Source: Arenicellales bacterium
GTDB lineage: Bacteria; Pseudomonadota; Gammaproteobacteria; Arenicellales; JAHEKD01
Reading direction: 5' to 3'
Assembly: GCA_028284225.1 (NCBI GenBank)
Contig: JANQSD010000007.1
Span: 123,295-187,294, forward strand
DNA: 64,000 nucleotides
The notes below the pieces were generated by a model, which saw only the letters and a program-made list of their open reading frames with translations, had not been told where the DNA came from and ran no database searches. The position numbers were made by a program, and so were the translations under genes. Shown piece by piece: positions 25,517-33,805 of the stretch; the first letter of the stretch is position 1, and the number at the start of each line of letters is the position of its first letter.

Positions 25517-27640
25517 ATGAAATCTGTTGAGGCGGTTGAAGTTAATCACGATTTACCGATCATCCCATTACAACCTGCATCGGTTGATATCTGGGATAAA
25601 AAATATCGACTTAAAAGCAAAGATGATCAGGTTATCGATGAAAGTGTCGAGGATACCTTTGTTCGAGTCGCCCGTGCATTAGCGGATGTGGAGACCACAG
25701 ACGAAAAAAAGCATGAGTGGTTTGAAAAATTTAACTGGGCAATGGAAAACGGTGCCATTCCGGCAGGCAGGATTATGTCGAATGCCGGGGCTCAGGCACA
25801 TAAGCCGGCAACAAGCACGATTAATTGTACTGTCTCAGGTATTGTTGCGGACTCGATGGATGGGATTTTAACCTCGGTGCATGAGGCTGGTTTGACACTC
25901 AAGGCAGGTTGTGGAATCGGTTATGAATTTTCTACATTGAGACCCAAAGGTGCCTTTGTCAGCGGTGCCGGCGCTCATACATCCGGTCCATTATCGTTCA
26001 TGGATATTTTTGATGCCATGTGCTTTACAGTTTCATCAGCGGGCGGGAGGCGTGGCGCTCAAATGGGGACATTTGATATTTCCCATCCGGACATTGAAGA
26101 TTTTATCCGGGCCAAACGTGAGGACGGTCGTTTGCGCCAGTTTAATTTATCTTGCTTGATCACTGATGAATTTATTCAAGCAGTTAAAGATGAGGCTGAT
26201 TGGGATTTGGTTTTTCCAGCCAGTCAGCACGAATTCGAGAGTGATAAGCATCGCATTGTTTGGCGTTATTGGCCAGGTGAAGGCGATCATGTAACGAATG
26301 ATATTGGTGAAGTAGCTTGCCGTGTTTATAAGACTATTCCGGCACAGAAACTCTGGAATTTGATCATGTCATCAACCTATGATTACGCTGAGCCGGGTTT
26401 TATCCTGATTGATCGTATCAATGAGATGAACAATAACTGGTTTGCCGAAGACATTCGTGCAACCAACCCATGTGGCGAGCAACCTTTGCCTCCTTATGGC
26501 AGCTGTCTGTTGGGTTCAATTAATTTGACTCGTTTTGTGGCTAATCCGTTTACTGAAGATGCCTATTTCGATTGGGATAAGTATCGTAAGGTGGTGCGGT
26601 ATTTTACTCGCATGTTGGATAACGTTGTTGAAATTAACGGCTTGCCACTAAAAGGGCAACAAAATGAAATCTTGTATAAGCGCCGTCATGGTATGGGATT
26701 TCTTGGATTGGGCTCAACATTAGTGCAGTTGAAAATGGAATACGGTGATGCTCAGTCGCTTAAGTTTACCGAGCGTGTAGCTAAAGAAATGGCAGTAGAA
26801 GGCTGGCAAGTAGCTATCGATTTGGCGCAAGAAAAGTCACCGGCACCGATCATGCAGGATGAGTTTGATGTTACTGCAGAAATGCTGGTTAAGCGTCCGG
26901 AAATGAAAAAGGATGGTTATAAAGTTGGTGATAAAGTTCAGGGCAAAGTTTTATTGGCCAAATATTCGCGTTATATGCAACAGCTTCCCGATGAAATAAC
27001 TGACCAAATTGCAGAAAAAGGTGCACGTTTTACTCACCATACTTCAATAGCACCAACCGGTACCATTAGCTTGTCGCTGGCGAATAATGCCAGTAACGGT
27101 ATTGAGCCATCTTTTGCCCATCAATACAGTCGTAATGTCATCCGTGAAGGAAAGAAGACTAAGGAAAAAGTTGATGTTTACTCTTATGAGTTGCTGGCTT
27201 ATCGTAAACTGGTTAACCCGGATGCTAGCGCTTATGGTGAGGGTGAAAATGCGTTACCTGATTATTTTGTCAGTGCCGAAACGATCACGCCCAAAGCACA
27301 TGTCGATGTACAGGCTGCAGCCCAGAAATGGGTGGATTCATCAATTTCCAAGACAGCTAATGTGCCGACGGAATATCCATTTGAAGATTTTAAGGATATT
27401 TATCTTTATGCCCATGAAAAAGACCTGAAAGGTTGCACAACATTCCGCTTTAATCCCGAAGCCTTTCAAGGTGTTTTAGTTAAAGAAGATGATTTGAAAA
27501 ATACAACTTACCGTTTTGAACTGGAAAACGGAGAGGTGGTTGAAGTGTCTGGTGATGAAGAGATCGAGTACGATGGCGAGACACACACCGCTGCGAATCT
27601 ATTTGATGCCCTGAAAGAAGGGTATTACGGAAAATTCTGA
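25517..27640 (+). CDS. nrdJa: Class II (adenosylcobalamin) ribonucleotide reductase, large part
   Basis: A 707-aa catalytic subunit that reduces ribonucleotides to deoxyribonucleotides using adenosylcobalamin. The first redox Cys104 is in TINCTVSG. The active site NPCGEQPLPPYGSCLLGS (317-334) has Asn317, the radical Cys319, Glu321 and the partner Cys330. GGRRGAQM and TGTISLSLANNASNGIEPSF are also family features. As in Pseudomonas aeruginosa, the protein stops before the C-terminal part, which is encoded by the next gene. A long leader with two NrdR boxes precedes it. No B12 riboswitch signature was seen in the leader. Confidence 0.94.
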   Translation: MKSVEAVEVNHDLPIIPLQPASVDIWDKKYRLKSKDDQVIDESVEDTFVRVARALADVETTDEKKHEWFEKFNWAMENGAIPAGRIMSNAGAQAHKPATSTINCTVSGIVADSMDGILTSVHEAGLTLKAGCGIGYEFSTLRPKGAFVSGAGAHTSGPLSFMDIFDAMCFTVSSAGGRRGAQMGTFDISHPDIEDFIRAKREDGRLRQFNLSCLITDEFIQAVKDEADWDLVFPASQHEFESDKHRIVWRYWPGEGDHVTNDIGEVACRVYKTIPAQKLWNLIMSSTYDYAEPGFILIDRINEMNNNWFAEDIRATNPCGEQPLPPYGSCLLGSINLTRFVANPFTEDAYFDWDKYRKVVRYFTRMLDNVVEINGLPLKGQQNEILYKRRHGMGFLGLGSTLVQLKMEYGDAQSLKFTERVAKEMAVEGWQVAIDLAQEKSPAPIMQDEFDVTAEMLVKRPEMKKDGYKVGDKVQGKVLLAKYSRYMQQLPDEITDQIAEKGARFTHHTSIAPTGTISLSLANNASNGIEPSFAHQYSRNVIREGKKTKEKVDVYSYELLAYRKLVNPDASAYGEGENALPDYFVSAETITPKAHVDVQAAAQKWVDSSISKTANVPTEYPFEDFKDIYLYAHEKDLKGCTTFRFNPEAFQGVLVKEDDLKNTTYRFELENGEVVEVSGDEEIEYDGETHTAANLFDALKEGYYGKF

Positions 27641-27651
27641 GGATTAAGACT

Positions 27652-28401
27652 ATGGCAGTAAAAATCGACAAAAAAATTATTGATTACAGTGTGGTCAAAG
27701 CGGATCAACAAGCACAAGAGCAAAAATCTGCTTTGACCGATGAAACACCTGTCCAGCTACAAACCGATATTAATAATGAAATTGATTTGCCTACCAATGT
27801 GGTGCGCATGCATGAGAAAGTTGCACGGCCGGAAATGTTATTGGGTAGCACTTATAAAATAAAAACACCCTTATCAGAACATTCCCTGTATGTAACGATT
27901 AATGACATCATTCTTAATCCGCAGACGCCATATGAAAAACGCCGTCCGTTTGAGATTTTTATCAATTCAAAAAATATGGATCATTTCCAATGGATTGTGG
28001 CATTAACACGGATCATTTCTGCAGTGTTTAGAAAAGGCGGAGACGTAACTTTTTTAGTAGAAGAATTACGCAGTGTATTTGATCCTAAAGGTGGATACTT
28101 TAAAAAGGGCGGTAAGTACACGCCTTCATTGGTTGCAGAAATCGGTGATGCCATAGAAGCTCATATGAAAATGATTGGCATGATCAAAGAAAATACATTG
28201 GATGAACACCAACAAGCACTTGTTGATACCAAGCGTCGTGAATATGAAGAACACGAACTGTCAGCGGGTACTGCTAATAACAGTGTTAAAAGTGATTTTC
28301 CCGACAGTGCGCAGTTATGTGCTAAATGCAGTACCAAAGCTGTTGTGTTAATGGATGGATGCATGACTTGTTTAAATTGCGGCGATTCTAAATGCGGTTA
28401 A
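27652..28401 (+). CDS. nrdJb: Class II ribonucleotide reductase C-terminal partner (NrdJb)
   Basis: A 249-aa protein that corresponds to NrdJb of Pseudomonas, the separately encoded C-terminal part of class II reductase. The middle holds a TSCPD-type domain (LYVTINDIIL...RPFEIFINSKN...ALTRIISAVFRKGGD). The C-terminus is a zinc-ribbon-like Cys cluster (CAKC, then CMTCLNCGDSKCG), likely both metal-binding and the redox tail that recharges the active site. It starts 11 nt after nrdJa and must be co-transcribed. The first 60 residues are low in recognisable motifs. Confidence 0.88.
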   Translation: MAVKIDKKIIDYSVVKADQQAQEQKSALTDETPVQLQTDINNEIDLPTNVVRMHEKVARPEMLLGSTYKIKTPLSEHSLYVTINDIILNPQTPYEKRRPFEIFINSKNMDHFQWIVALTRIISAVFRKGGDVTFLVEELRSVFDPKGGYFKKGGKYTPSLVAEIGDAIEAHMKMIGMIKENTLDEHQQALVDTKRREYEEHELSAGTANNSVKSDFPDSAQLCAKCSTKAVVLMDGCMTCLNCGDSKCG

Positions 28402-28742
28402 GCAGTGACTGATTAACAGATAATACCGCCGGGCAGATTGTTTTAAATTTTAATTTCAAAAATATTGAAACACTTTATAACTTTTGAAATTTATAAACAC
28501 CTTGACATTTTTGTTAGCGTGTTTATATTTGCATGTACTTACCGAAGTTTGATAGGGAACAGATCATTACAACACGTTGTGAGTGAGTTGGACGCAATTA
28601 ATTATTTAAGGTTTATCTTTGCATTGTATAAAGATAAAAACACAATACAGCTCACTACCACTAATGTCTAGCAACCAACACAATTTTCAATCACCGTTAT
28701 TTCATTTATCAACATTCACATCCAGCAGGTTAGGAGTATTCT
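28402..28742 (+). promoter_or_regulatory. Intergenic region with promoter for the H1-like gene
   Basis: This 341-bp AT-rich gap has no convincing gene; a 68-codon frame at 28465-28671 lacks a Shine-Dalgarno and protein-like features. A good promoter lies at 28502-28529: TTGACA (28502-28507), 16-bp spacer, TATATT (28524-28529). The H1-like gene has AGGAG at its start. The leader would be about 200 nt. Nothing else was recognised. Confidence 0.55.
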
Positions 28743-29231
28743 ATGGCCACTAAGAAAAAGGTAACCAAGGCTGCCAAGAAAAAGGCAGCTAAGAAAGTAA
28801 CTAAGAAAAAAGCAGTTAAAAAAGTAGCGAAGAAGGCAGCTAAGAAAAAAGTTGCCAAGAAGGTCGCTAAAAAGAAAGTAGCAAAGAAGGCAGCCAAGAA
28901 AAAGGTTGCCAAGAAAGTCGCTAAAAAGAAAGTGGCAAAAAAAGCAGCCAAGAAAAAGGTTGCCAAGAAAGTCACTAAGAAGAAAGTAGCAAAAAAAGCA
29001 GCCAAGAAAAAGGTTGCCAAGAAAGTCGCTAAAAAGAAAGTGGCAAAAAAAGCAGCCAAGAAAAAGGTTGCCAAGAAAGTCGCTAAGAAGAAAGTAGCAA
29101 AGAAGGCAGCTAAGAAAAAGGTTGCCAAGAAAGTCGCTAAAAAGAAAGTAGCAAAGAAGGCAGCTAAGAAAAAGGTTGCCAAAAAAGCGACTAAAAAGAA
29201 AGTGGCAAGAAAAGCGACTAAGAAAAAATAG
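28743..29231 (+). CDS. Lys/Ala-rich histone H1-like protein
   Basis: A 162-aa protein made almost only of Lys, Ala and Val in KKVAKKAAK-type units with an 18-residue (54-nt) higher period. It resembles the C-terminal tails of eukaryotic H1 and bacterial AlgP/HctB-like proteins, which bind and compact DNA. ATG 28743 has AGGAG upstream. It is a single-gene unit with its own promoter and terminator. Charge near +80 at neutral pH implies nucleic-acid binding. The number of repeats probably varies between strains through slippage. The minus-strand frame opposite (28730-29182) is a shadow. Confidence 0.88.
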   Translation: MATKKKVTKAAKKKAAKKVTKKKAVKKVAKKAAKKKVAKKVAKKKVAKKAAKKKVAKKVAKKKVAKKAAKKKVAKKVTKKKVAKKAAKKKVAKKVAKKKVAKKAAKKKVAKKVAKKKVAKKAAKKKVAKKVAKKKVAKKAAKKKVAKKATKKKVARKATKKK

Positions 29232-29278
29232 TTTTATCGCATCAACACTTGATTGATGTGGATTAGCTAGTAAACCCC

Positions 29279-29306
29279 AAAAAGACTGCTTCTAGCAGTC
29301 TTTTTT
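29279..29306 (+). terminator. Terminator of the H1-like gene
   Basis: A hairpin with arms AAAAAGACTGCT and AGCAGTCTTTTT and the loop TCT ends in a T-run, about 50 nt after the stop codon. Confidence 0.88.
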
Positions 29307-29405
29307 GATTTCAGGGTCGGCGACGATTGGAATGATTCGTATTCGTTTATTGATTGTTATTCGCTAATTTCAAAGGGAAATCCATAGTCTTGTCATTTTC
29401 TGAAT

Positions 29406-29741
29406 CTATTTATATTGAAGCTCTCCTTTCATATTACGATGATAAAAACAATAATAGGCCAAGGTCATTTCCTGACGGACTTCAATAGTAATGCTTTGAT
29501 CTTTTTCAATATGACGTGTATCCCAACTATTGTCATTGGCTGTTGCAGTATGCGGTACGATATCCCGGTTAATAAATGTTACCTTATCACCTGGCTGTAT
29601 AACTAACACAGAGGGTTTGTATTGGAAATTAGTGATCTCAACGGTGTGGGTTTCAGCAGCAAAAGATAATGGGATTGATAATGTGGCGACTAGAGCCGCC
29701 ACATTATTTCGAAACCATAATTTTAAAATATGTTTTTTCAT
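29406..29741 (-). CDS. Plastocyanin-like cupredoxin, periplasmic
   Basis: A 111-aa small blue-copper-type protein. A signal peptide (about 1-29, ending SFAAE) exports it to the periplasm. Type 1 copper ligands are His64 (VPHTA), Cys98 (YYCFYH), His101 and Met104 (RNM). The layout matches amicyanin/plastocyanin-like proteins. It starts with an ATGA overlap with the upstream DUF4142 gene, so both are one operon. It may carry electrons or bind copper. An AraC regulator is divergent from this operon. Confidence 0.87.
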   Translation of the reverse strand: MKKHILKLWFRNNVAALVATLSIPLSFAAETHTVEITNFQYKPSVLVIQPGDKVTFINRDIVPHTATANDNSWDTRHIEKDQSITIEVRQEMTLAYYCFYHRNMKGELQYK

Positions 29742-30280
29742 TGTAGTTGGCTGACCATTTGCTCCGCATGGGCTTCATGACTTTTGAAGATTGTTAATCC
29801 TTGTTCAAACAGTGCCTTGACTTCTGCGTTGTCAATATTCGGAATAAACGTGTCCTCAACCAATTTATTAACGGATTGATGATAAGCCAGTTCATTTTCA
29901 GCATATCGCTTATCAAATTCAGCGCCACGCAACTGAGACAGTTCATTGATTATTTGTTCTGCACCTTCTTCAAGTGATTGACTCAAAAAATTATCTTCAG
30001 CAGATGCCCCAAGCTTATCGAGTAAAGCAAGCGCTTGTTCATTCACCGCTGTATGATCTCGAATCATAGTGTTGGCGAAGTTATGAATTTCCGGGTTGGT
30101 TGATATAGCTAAAGCTAGATGAGCATAGCGAATATCAATGTTGTCAGCCGTATAAGCGACATGAGCGATTTCCAGATCATTCAAATCAGCGGCTGATTGA
30201 GCCAATACAAGTTGAAAATTCCACCCTGCCAATAATCCTAAGATCAGTGTTTTTACAAAATATATAGCTTTTAACTTCAT
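29738..30280 (-). CDS. DUF4142 periplasmic protein
   Basis: A 180-aa protein of the DUF4142 (ferritin-like four-helix) family. ATG 30280 is preferred to a frame start at 30337: GGAG lies 8 nt before it and the signal peptide begins there (KTLILGLLAGWNFQLVLAQS). The mature part is helical with many His/Asn/Glu, e.g. ADNIDIRYAHLALAISTNP and FKSHEAHAEQMVSQLQ. Some relatives occur with metal or copper genes. It overlaps the cupredoxin gene by 4 nt. The function is unknown. Confidence 0.82.
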   Translation of the reverse strand: MKLKAIYFVKTLILGLLAGWNFQLVLAQSAADLNDLEIAHVAYTADNIDIRYAHLALAISTNPEIHNFANTMIRDHTAVNEQALALLDKLGASAEDNFLSQSLEEGAEQIINELSQLRGAEFDKRYAENELAYHQSVNKLVEDTFIPNIDNAEVKALFEQGLTIFKSHEAHAEQMVSQLQ

Positions 30281-30312
30281 CTGTGTTCTCCAGAGGTTAG
30301 AAAATAGTTTGG

Positions 30313-30336
30313 TGTTTGTAGCAATTGCTACAAACA
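30313..30336. promoter_or_regulatory. 24-bp perfect palindrome between DUF4142 and AraC genes
   Basis: A perfect palindrome with the half-site TGTTTGTAGCAA and its exact complement in reverse lies 33 nt upstream of the DUF4142 start. There is no T-run, so it is an operator candidate rather than a terminator. A second inverted pair (TGATCAAAA at 30375 and TTTTGATCA at 30393) lies closer to the AraC gene. Confidence 0.6.
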
Positions 30337-30450
30337 TGGTGAAATATTGTTGCGCAAAATAATTGGGTGTTTAATGATCAAAACCTCATTATTTTTGATC
30401 AAGCGTACATTTCTTAACCCGTTAATATGGCAATGGTATATAGTCGGATC

Positions 30451-31401
30451 ATGGATTTACTTAGTGAAATACTCTCTCATTTAAAATTCTCTGGTACGTT
30501 GTATTTCCGTACTTCTTTTACCTCGCCATGGAGTATTAAAGTGCCGCCATTTGAAAACGTGTCGCGGTTTCATTATGCGTATCGTGGTCGATGTTTAGTC
30601 AGAGTAATACCCGATCAACCGCCCGCATTAGTCAATCAGGGTGACTTGATAATTGTCACGCGTGGTGCCGGTCACACTTTATTCTGTGATCCAACAACTG
30701 AGAATCTTGCTGTAAAGCTTGACCAGGTGATTGAAGAATCTGGATTTACGGGTGAAGGGGTATTGGTTTATGGTGATCCTGGAACCCACCATGAAACTCA
30801 ACTGATATGTGGTCATTTTGCTTTTGATAAAGAGGCAAGACATCCATTGATTGACGGTTTGCCGGCCTTTATTCATATTAAAGACTACGGTCAAACTGCC
30901 GGTTCCTGGATGCAGCATACGCTAAGATTGATCGGTGAGGAGGCAGGTCAAAGTAATCTTGGCAGTAATTTGATTGCAGGCAAACTCTCTGAGATCATTT
31001 ATGCCCAGGCACTTAGAACATACCTGGGTTCCGAGCAGGCTAAACAAAGTGGTTTAGCGGGCTTTATTGATCCTGCAATTGCCAGAGCCCTCAAGGCAAT
31101 TCATGCCTCACCACAACTGCAATGGACGCTGGAGTCCCTGTCAAAAGTAGCCGGTGTATCGCGAACATTGTTATCAACAAAGTTTCATAATAGTCTTGAT
31201 ACTACCCCCATGGGCTATGTGACCCGCTGGCGCATGCTATTGGCCAAAAAATACCTGGTTGAGTCCAATCAACCTATTATTGATGTTGCCGAATCAGTAG
31301 GTTATCGATCAGAAGCAGCGTTTGGACGGGTTTTTAAGCGATACTTTGAGACTGGGCCGGCCAGTTATCGTAAGCAGCAAAGAGTTTCAAATTCTTTCTA
31401 A
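30451..31401 (+). CDS. AraC-family transcriptional regulator
   Basis: A regulator of about 316 aa (324 if the ATG at 30427 is used). The N-terminal half is a cupin-like AraC sensing domain (SPWSIKVPPFENVSRFHYAYRG...GDLIIVTRGAGHTLF). The C-terminal half has two helix-turn-helix motifs: WTLESLSKVAGVSRTLLSTKF and DVAESVGYRSEAAFGRVFKR. It is transcribed away from the DUF4142-cupredoxin operon, with the palindrome and GATCAAA motifs between them, so it probably controls that operon. The effector is unknown. Start choice: no clear Shine-Dalgarno separates the two ATGs. Confidence 0.9.
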   Translation: MDLLSEILSHLKFSGTLYFRTSFTSPWSIKVPPFENVSRFHYAYRGRCLVRVIPDQPPALVNQGDLIIVTRGAGHTLFCDPTTENLAVKLDQVIEESGFTGEGVLVYGDPGTHHETQLICGHFAFDKEARHPLIDGLPAFIHIKDYGQTAGSWMQHTLRLIGEEAGQSNLGSNLIAGKLSEIIYAQALRTYLGSEQAKQSGLAGFIDPAIARALKAIHASPQLQWTLESLSKVAGVSRTLLSTKFHNSLDTTPMGYVTRWRMLLAKKYLVESNQPIIDVAESVGYRSEAAFGRVFKRYFETGPASYRKQQRVSNSF

Positions 31402-31600
31402 AGCGTGAGCCCTGTATTGATTACAAAATATAAGCCTGCAAACTTGGAAACCTGACCCTGGCAGATACTCTCTGATTGAATGATCAAACCTTTCCGTGAC
31501 GCTTGCGATCAAACTATAGAATTCCGGGCTACTACATTGAAAGCGTAATATAATGACCTCATCTATATAGTTCTAACCTTGTTCCGCGAGCGGAGAAAAT

Positions 31601-32689
31601 ATGAATATTTCAATTAATGGTATTTCAGATCAGTTAAAAAATGAAATTCGTGATGCAGCGTTAAATGCCCGCTCACACAGAGGTGCAATGCTTTCAGCAG
31701 ATCAGCGCGAATTTTATCGGGAGAAAATTAAAAAATTGCTGATTGAACGCGATGCAGTATTGGTTGTTCACTATTATGTAGATAGTGAATTACAAATCCT
31801 GGCGGAAGAAACAGGCGGTTGCGTTTCTGACTCGTTAGAAATGGCGAGGTTTGGATATGAGCATCCGGCTTCAACCGTGGTGGTGGCCGGAGTTAAATTT
31901 ATGGGTGAAACAGCTAAAATTTTAAGCCCGGAGAAGAAAATTTTATTAGTTGAAGATGATGCGAATTGTTCACTTGATTTAGGTTGCCCGGCCGAGCAAT
32001 TTTCCGCATTCTGCGACCAACATCCAGACCGTGAGGTGATTGTGTATGCAAACACCAGCGCAGCGGTTAAAGCCAGAGCAGATTGGGTGGCGACTTCCTC
32101 TATTGCTTTAAAGCTTATCCAGCATTTACATGATCAAGGTAAAAAAGTGTTATGGGCACCGGATAAGTATTTAGGTGACTATGTTCAGCGCCAGACTGGT
32201 GCCGATATGTTGATGTGGGACGCCGCTTGTGTGGTTCATGAAGAATTCAAGGCTGATGCACTTGAAGCACTTAAAAAGCAGTTGCCGGATGCGAAAGTGT
32301 TGGTGCATCCGGAATCACCGGCTGATGTGATTGCGCTTGCTGATGCAGTGGGTTCAACCAGTCAGTTAATTCAGGCCGCCAAGGATTTGGGCGCGAAAAA
32401 ATATATTGTCGCTACTGAGATGGGTATTTACCACAAAATGAAACAAGTAGCGGGTGATGATATAGAACTGATGCCGGCCCCGACTGCAGGCGAAGGAGCA
32501 ACTTGTGAGAGTTGTGCGAACTGCCCGTGGATGAAAATGAACGATCTTGAAAAAATGGCGGATGTGCTGGAAAACGGTGGTAATGAAATTCTGATTGACG
32601 AAAACATACGCCAGCAGGCCGAAGTATCATTAAAGCGCATGGTTGAGTTTGGCAAGAAGGTTGGCGTCACCGGCCGTTCTTCTCACTAA
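31601..32689 (+). CDS. nadA: Quinolinate synthase A
   Basis: NadA condenses iminoaspartate with DHAP to quinolinate in NAD synthesis, using a [4Fe-4S] cluster. The 362-aa length fits the E. coli-type enzyme. Cluster Cys residues are near 123 (NCSLDLGCP), 210 ([10 protein letters not shown]) and in the C-terminal [10 protein letters not shown] (302-311). GGCVSDSLE, and [16 protein letters not shown] are substrate-binding blocks. ATG 31601 has a GGAG site. nadB and nadC are not in the window. It heads a likely operon with hemH and the nuclease genes. A TATAAT box is at 31549-31554. Confidence 0.97.
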   Translation: MNISINGISDQLKNEIRDAALNARSHRGAMLSADQREFYREKIKKLLIERDAVLVVHYYVDSELQILAEETGGCVSDSLEMARFGYEHPASTVVVAGVKFMGETAKILSPEKKILLVEDDANCSLDLGCPAEQFSAFCDQHPDREVIVYANTSAAVKARADWVATSSIALKLIQHLHDQGKKVLWAPDKYLGDYVQRQTGADMLMWDAACVVHEEFKADALEALKKQLPDAKVLVHPESPADVIALADAVGSTSQLIQAAKDLGAKKYIVATEMGIYHKMKQVAGDDIELMPAPTAGEGATCESCANCPWMKMNDLEKMADVLENGGNEILIDENIRQQAEVSLKRMVEFGKKVGVTGRSSH

Positions 32690-32704
32690 AGCTTTTTCCT
32701 GACT

Positions 32705-33805
32705 GTGCAATTCCGAGGTCAAGATGATTATCGTCATGGTAGTCCTCAGCGGGTCGGTATCTTATTGGTCAACCTGGGGACGCCTCAGGCACCCACAGCA
32801 AAAGCATTAAAGCCTTATTTAAAGGAATTCCTGTCTGATCCCCGTGTGGTTGAAGCACCGAGACTGTTATGGTGGTTTATTCTCAATGGCTTTGTCTTGA
32901 CACGCAGGCCTAAATCTTCAGCCGAAGCGTATGAGCAAATCTGGACCGATAAAGGTTCACCCTTATTGGTTTATAGCCAGTCTCAAGCAGATCAGCTGCG
33001 CCAATATGCTAACCAGAAATACGAAAATCAGGTTGTGGTTGAACTGGGTATGACCTATGGTCAACCATCAATTGCTTCAGCCTTAAGAAGTCTGCAACAA
33101 CAAGGCGTGGAAGCCTTACTGGTGTTGCCGCTTTACCCGCAATATTCTGGTGCAACCAGCGGTTCCGTCTTTGATGTGGTGGTTCGGGAGCTTAAAAGTT
33201 GGCGCCGAGTGCCGGCACTAAGTATGATCGATGGCTACTACGATGAACCGTTATACATTGATGCTATCGCCGATTCGATAACAACATTTCGTGATCAGCA
33301 CGGCGAGGCAGATATGCTGGTATTCTCTTACCACGGATTACCGCAACGTTATCTTGAATCCGGTGATCCTTATCATTGCCATTGCTATAAAACTACACGG
33401 CTGGTCACTGAAAAACTTGGTTTATCCAAAGACGAATATATACAAACCTTTCAATCGCGTTTCGGTAAAGAGCCGTGGTTACAACCCTATACTGACGAAA
33501 CCCTGAAATCTTTGCCCGCTCAAGGCATTAAATCAGTGCAGGTGATAACGCCGGGTTTTTCGTCTGATTGTGTTGAAACGCTGGAAGAAATCGACATGCA
33601 AAACCGGGAATTCTTTTTACACGCCGGCGGGGAAAGGTTTGAGTTTATCCCATCATTGAATGATTCACCGGCACACATCAATTTGGTGACTGAGTTGGCG
33701 GATCGTTATTTGGCCGCATTTTTGCAAAGCCCGCGATTCCAGCAATCGGATGAACAGCGTCAACAGTCACTTAGGCTCGCAAAACATCTTGGAGCAGATC
33801 AATAA
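32705..33805 (+). CDS. hemH: Ferrochelatase
   Basis: HemH inserts Fe2+ into protoporphyrin IX, the last step of haem synthesis. The 366-aa protein has VGILLVNLGTP at the N-terminus, the catalytic His in FSYHGLPQRY, and the family motif TPGFSSDCVETLEEI. A GTG at 32705 is the start; no ATG is available in frame nearby and the Shine-Dalgarno is weak. It lies 15 nt after nadA. Its stop codon TAA is overlapped by the proposed ATA start of the next gene. Good fit to membrane-associated bacterial ferrochelatases. Confidence 0.95.
   Translation: MQFRGQDDYRHGSPQRVGILLVNLGTPQAPTAKALKPYLKEFLSDPRVVEAPRLLWWFILNGFVLTRRPKSSAEAYEQIWTDKGSPLLVYSQSQADQLRQYANQKYENQVVVELGMTYGQPSIASALRSLQQQGVEALLVLPLYPQYSGATSGSVFDVVVRELKSWRRVPALSMIDGYYDEPLYIDAIADSITTFRDQHGEADMLVFSYHGLPQRYLESGDPYHCHCYKTTRLVTEKLGLSKDEYIQTFQSRFGKEPWLQPYTDETLKSLPAQGIKSVQVITPGFSSDCVETLEEIDMQNREFFLHAGGERFEFIPSLNDSPAHINLVTELADRYLAAFLQSPRFQQSDEQRQQSLRLAKHLGADQ

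Noticed and set aside
28465..28671. 68-codon frame between nrdJb and the H1-like gene
   Set aside because: No ribosome-binding site and no recognisable features, and it overlaps the predicted promoter of the H1-like gene.
28730..29182. 150-aa Phe/Leu/Ala-rich frame opposite the H1-like gene
   Set aside because: A low-complexity shadow of the Lys/Ala repeats; it has no Shine-Dalgarno site and an implausible FFLATFLATFF composition.
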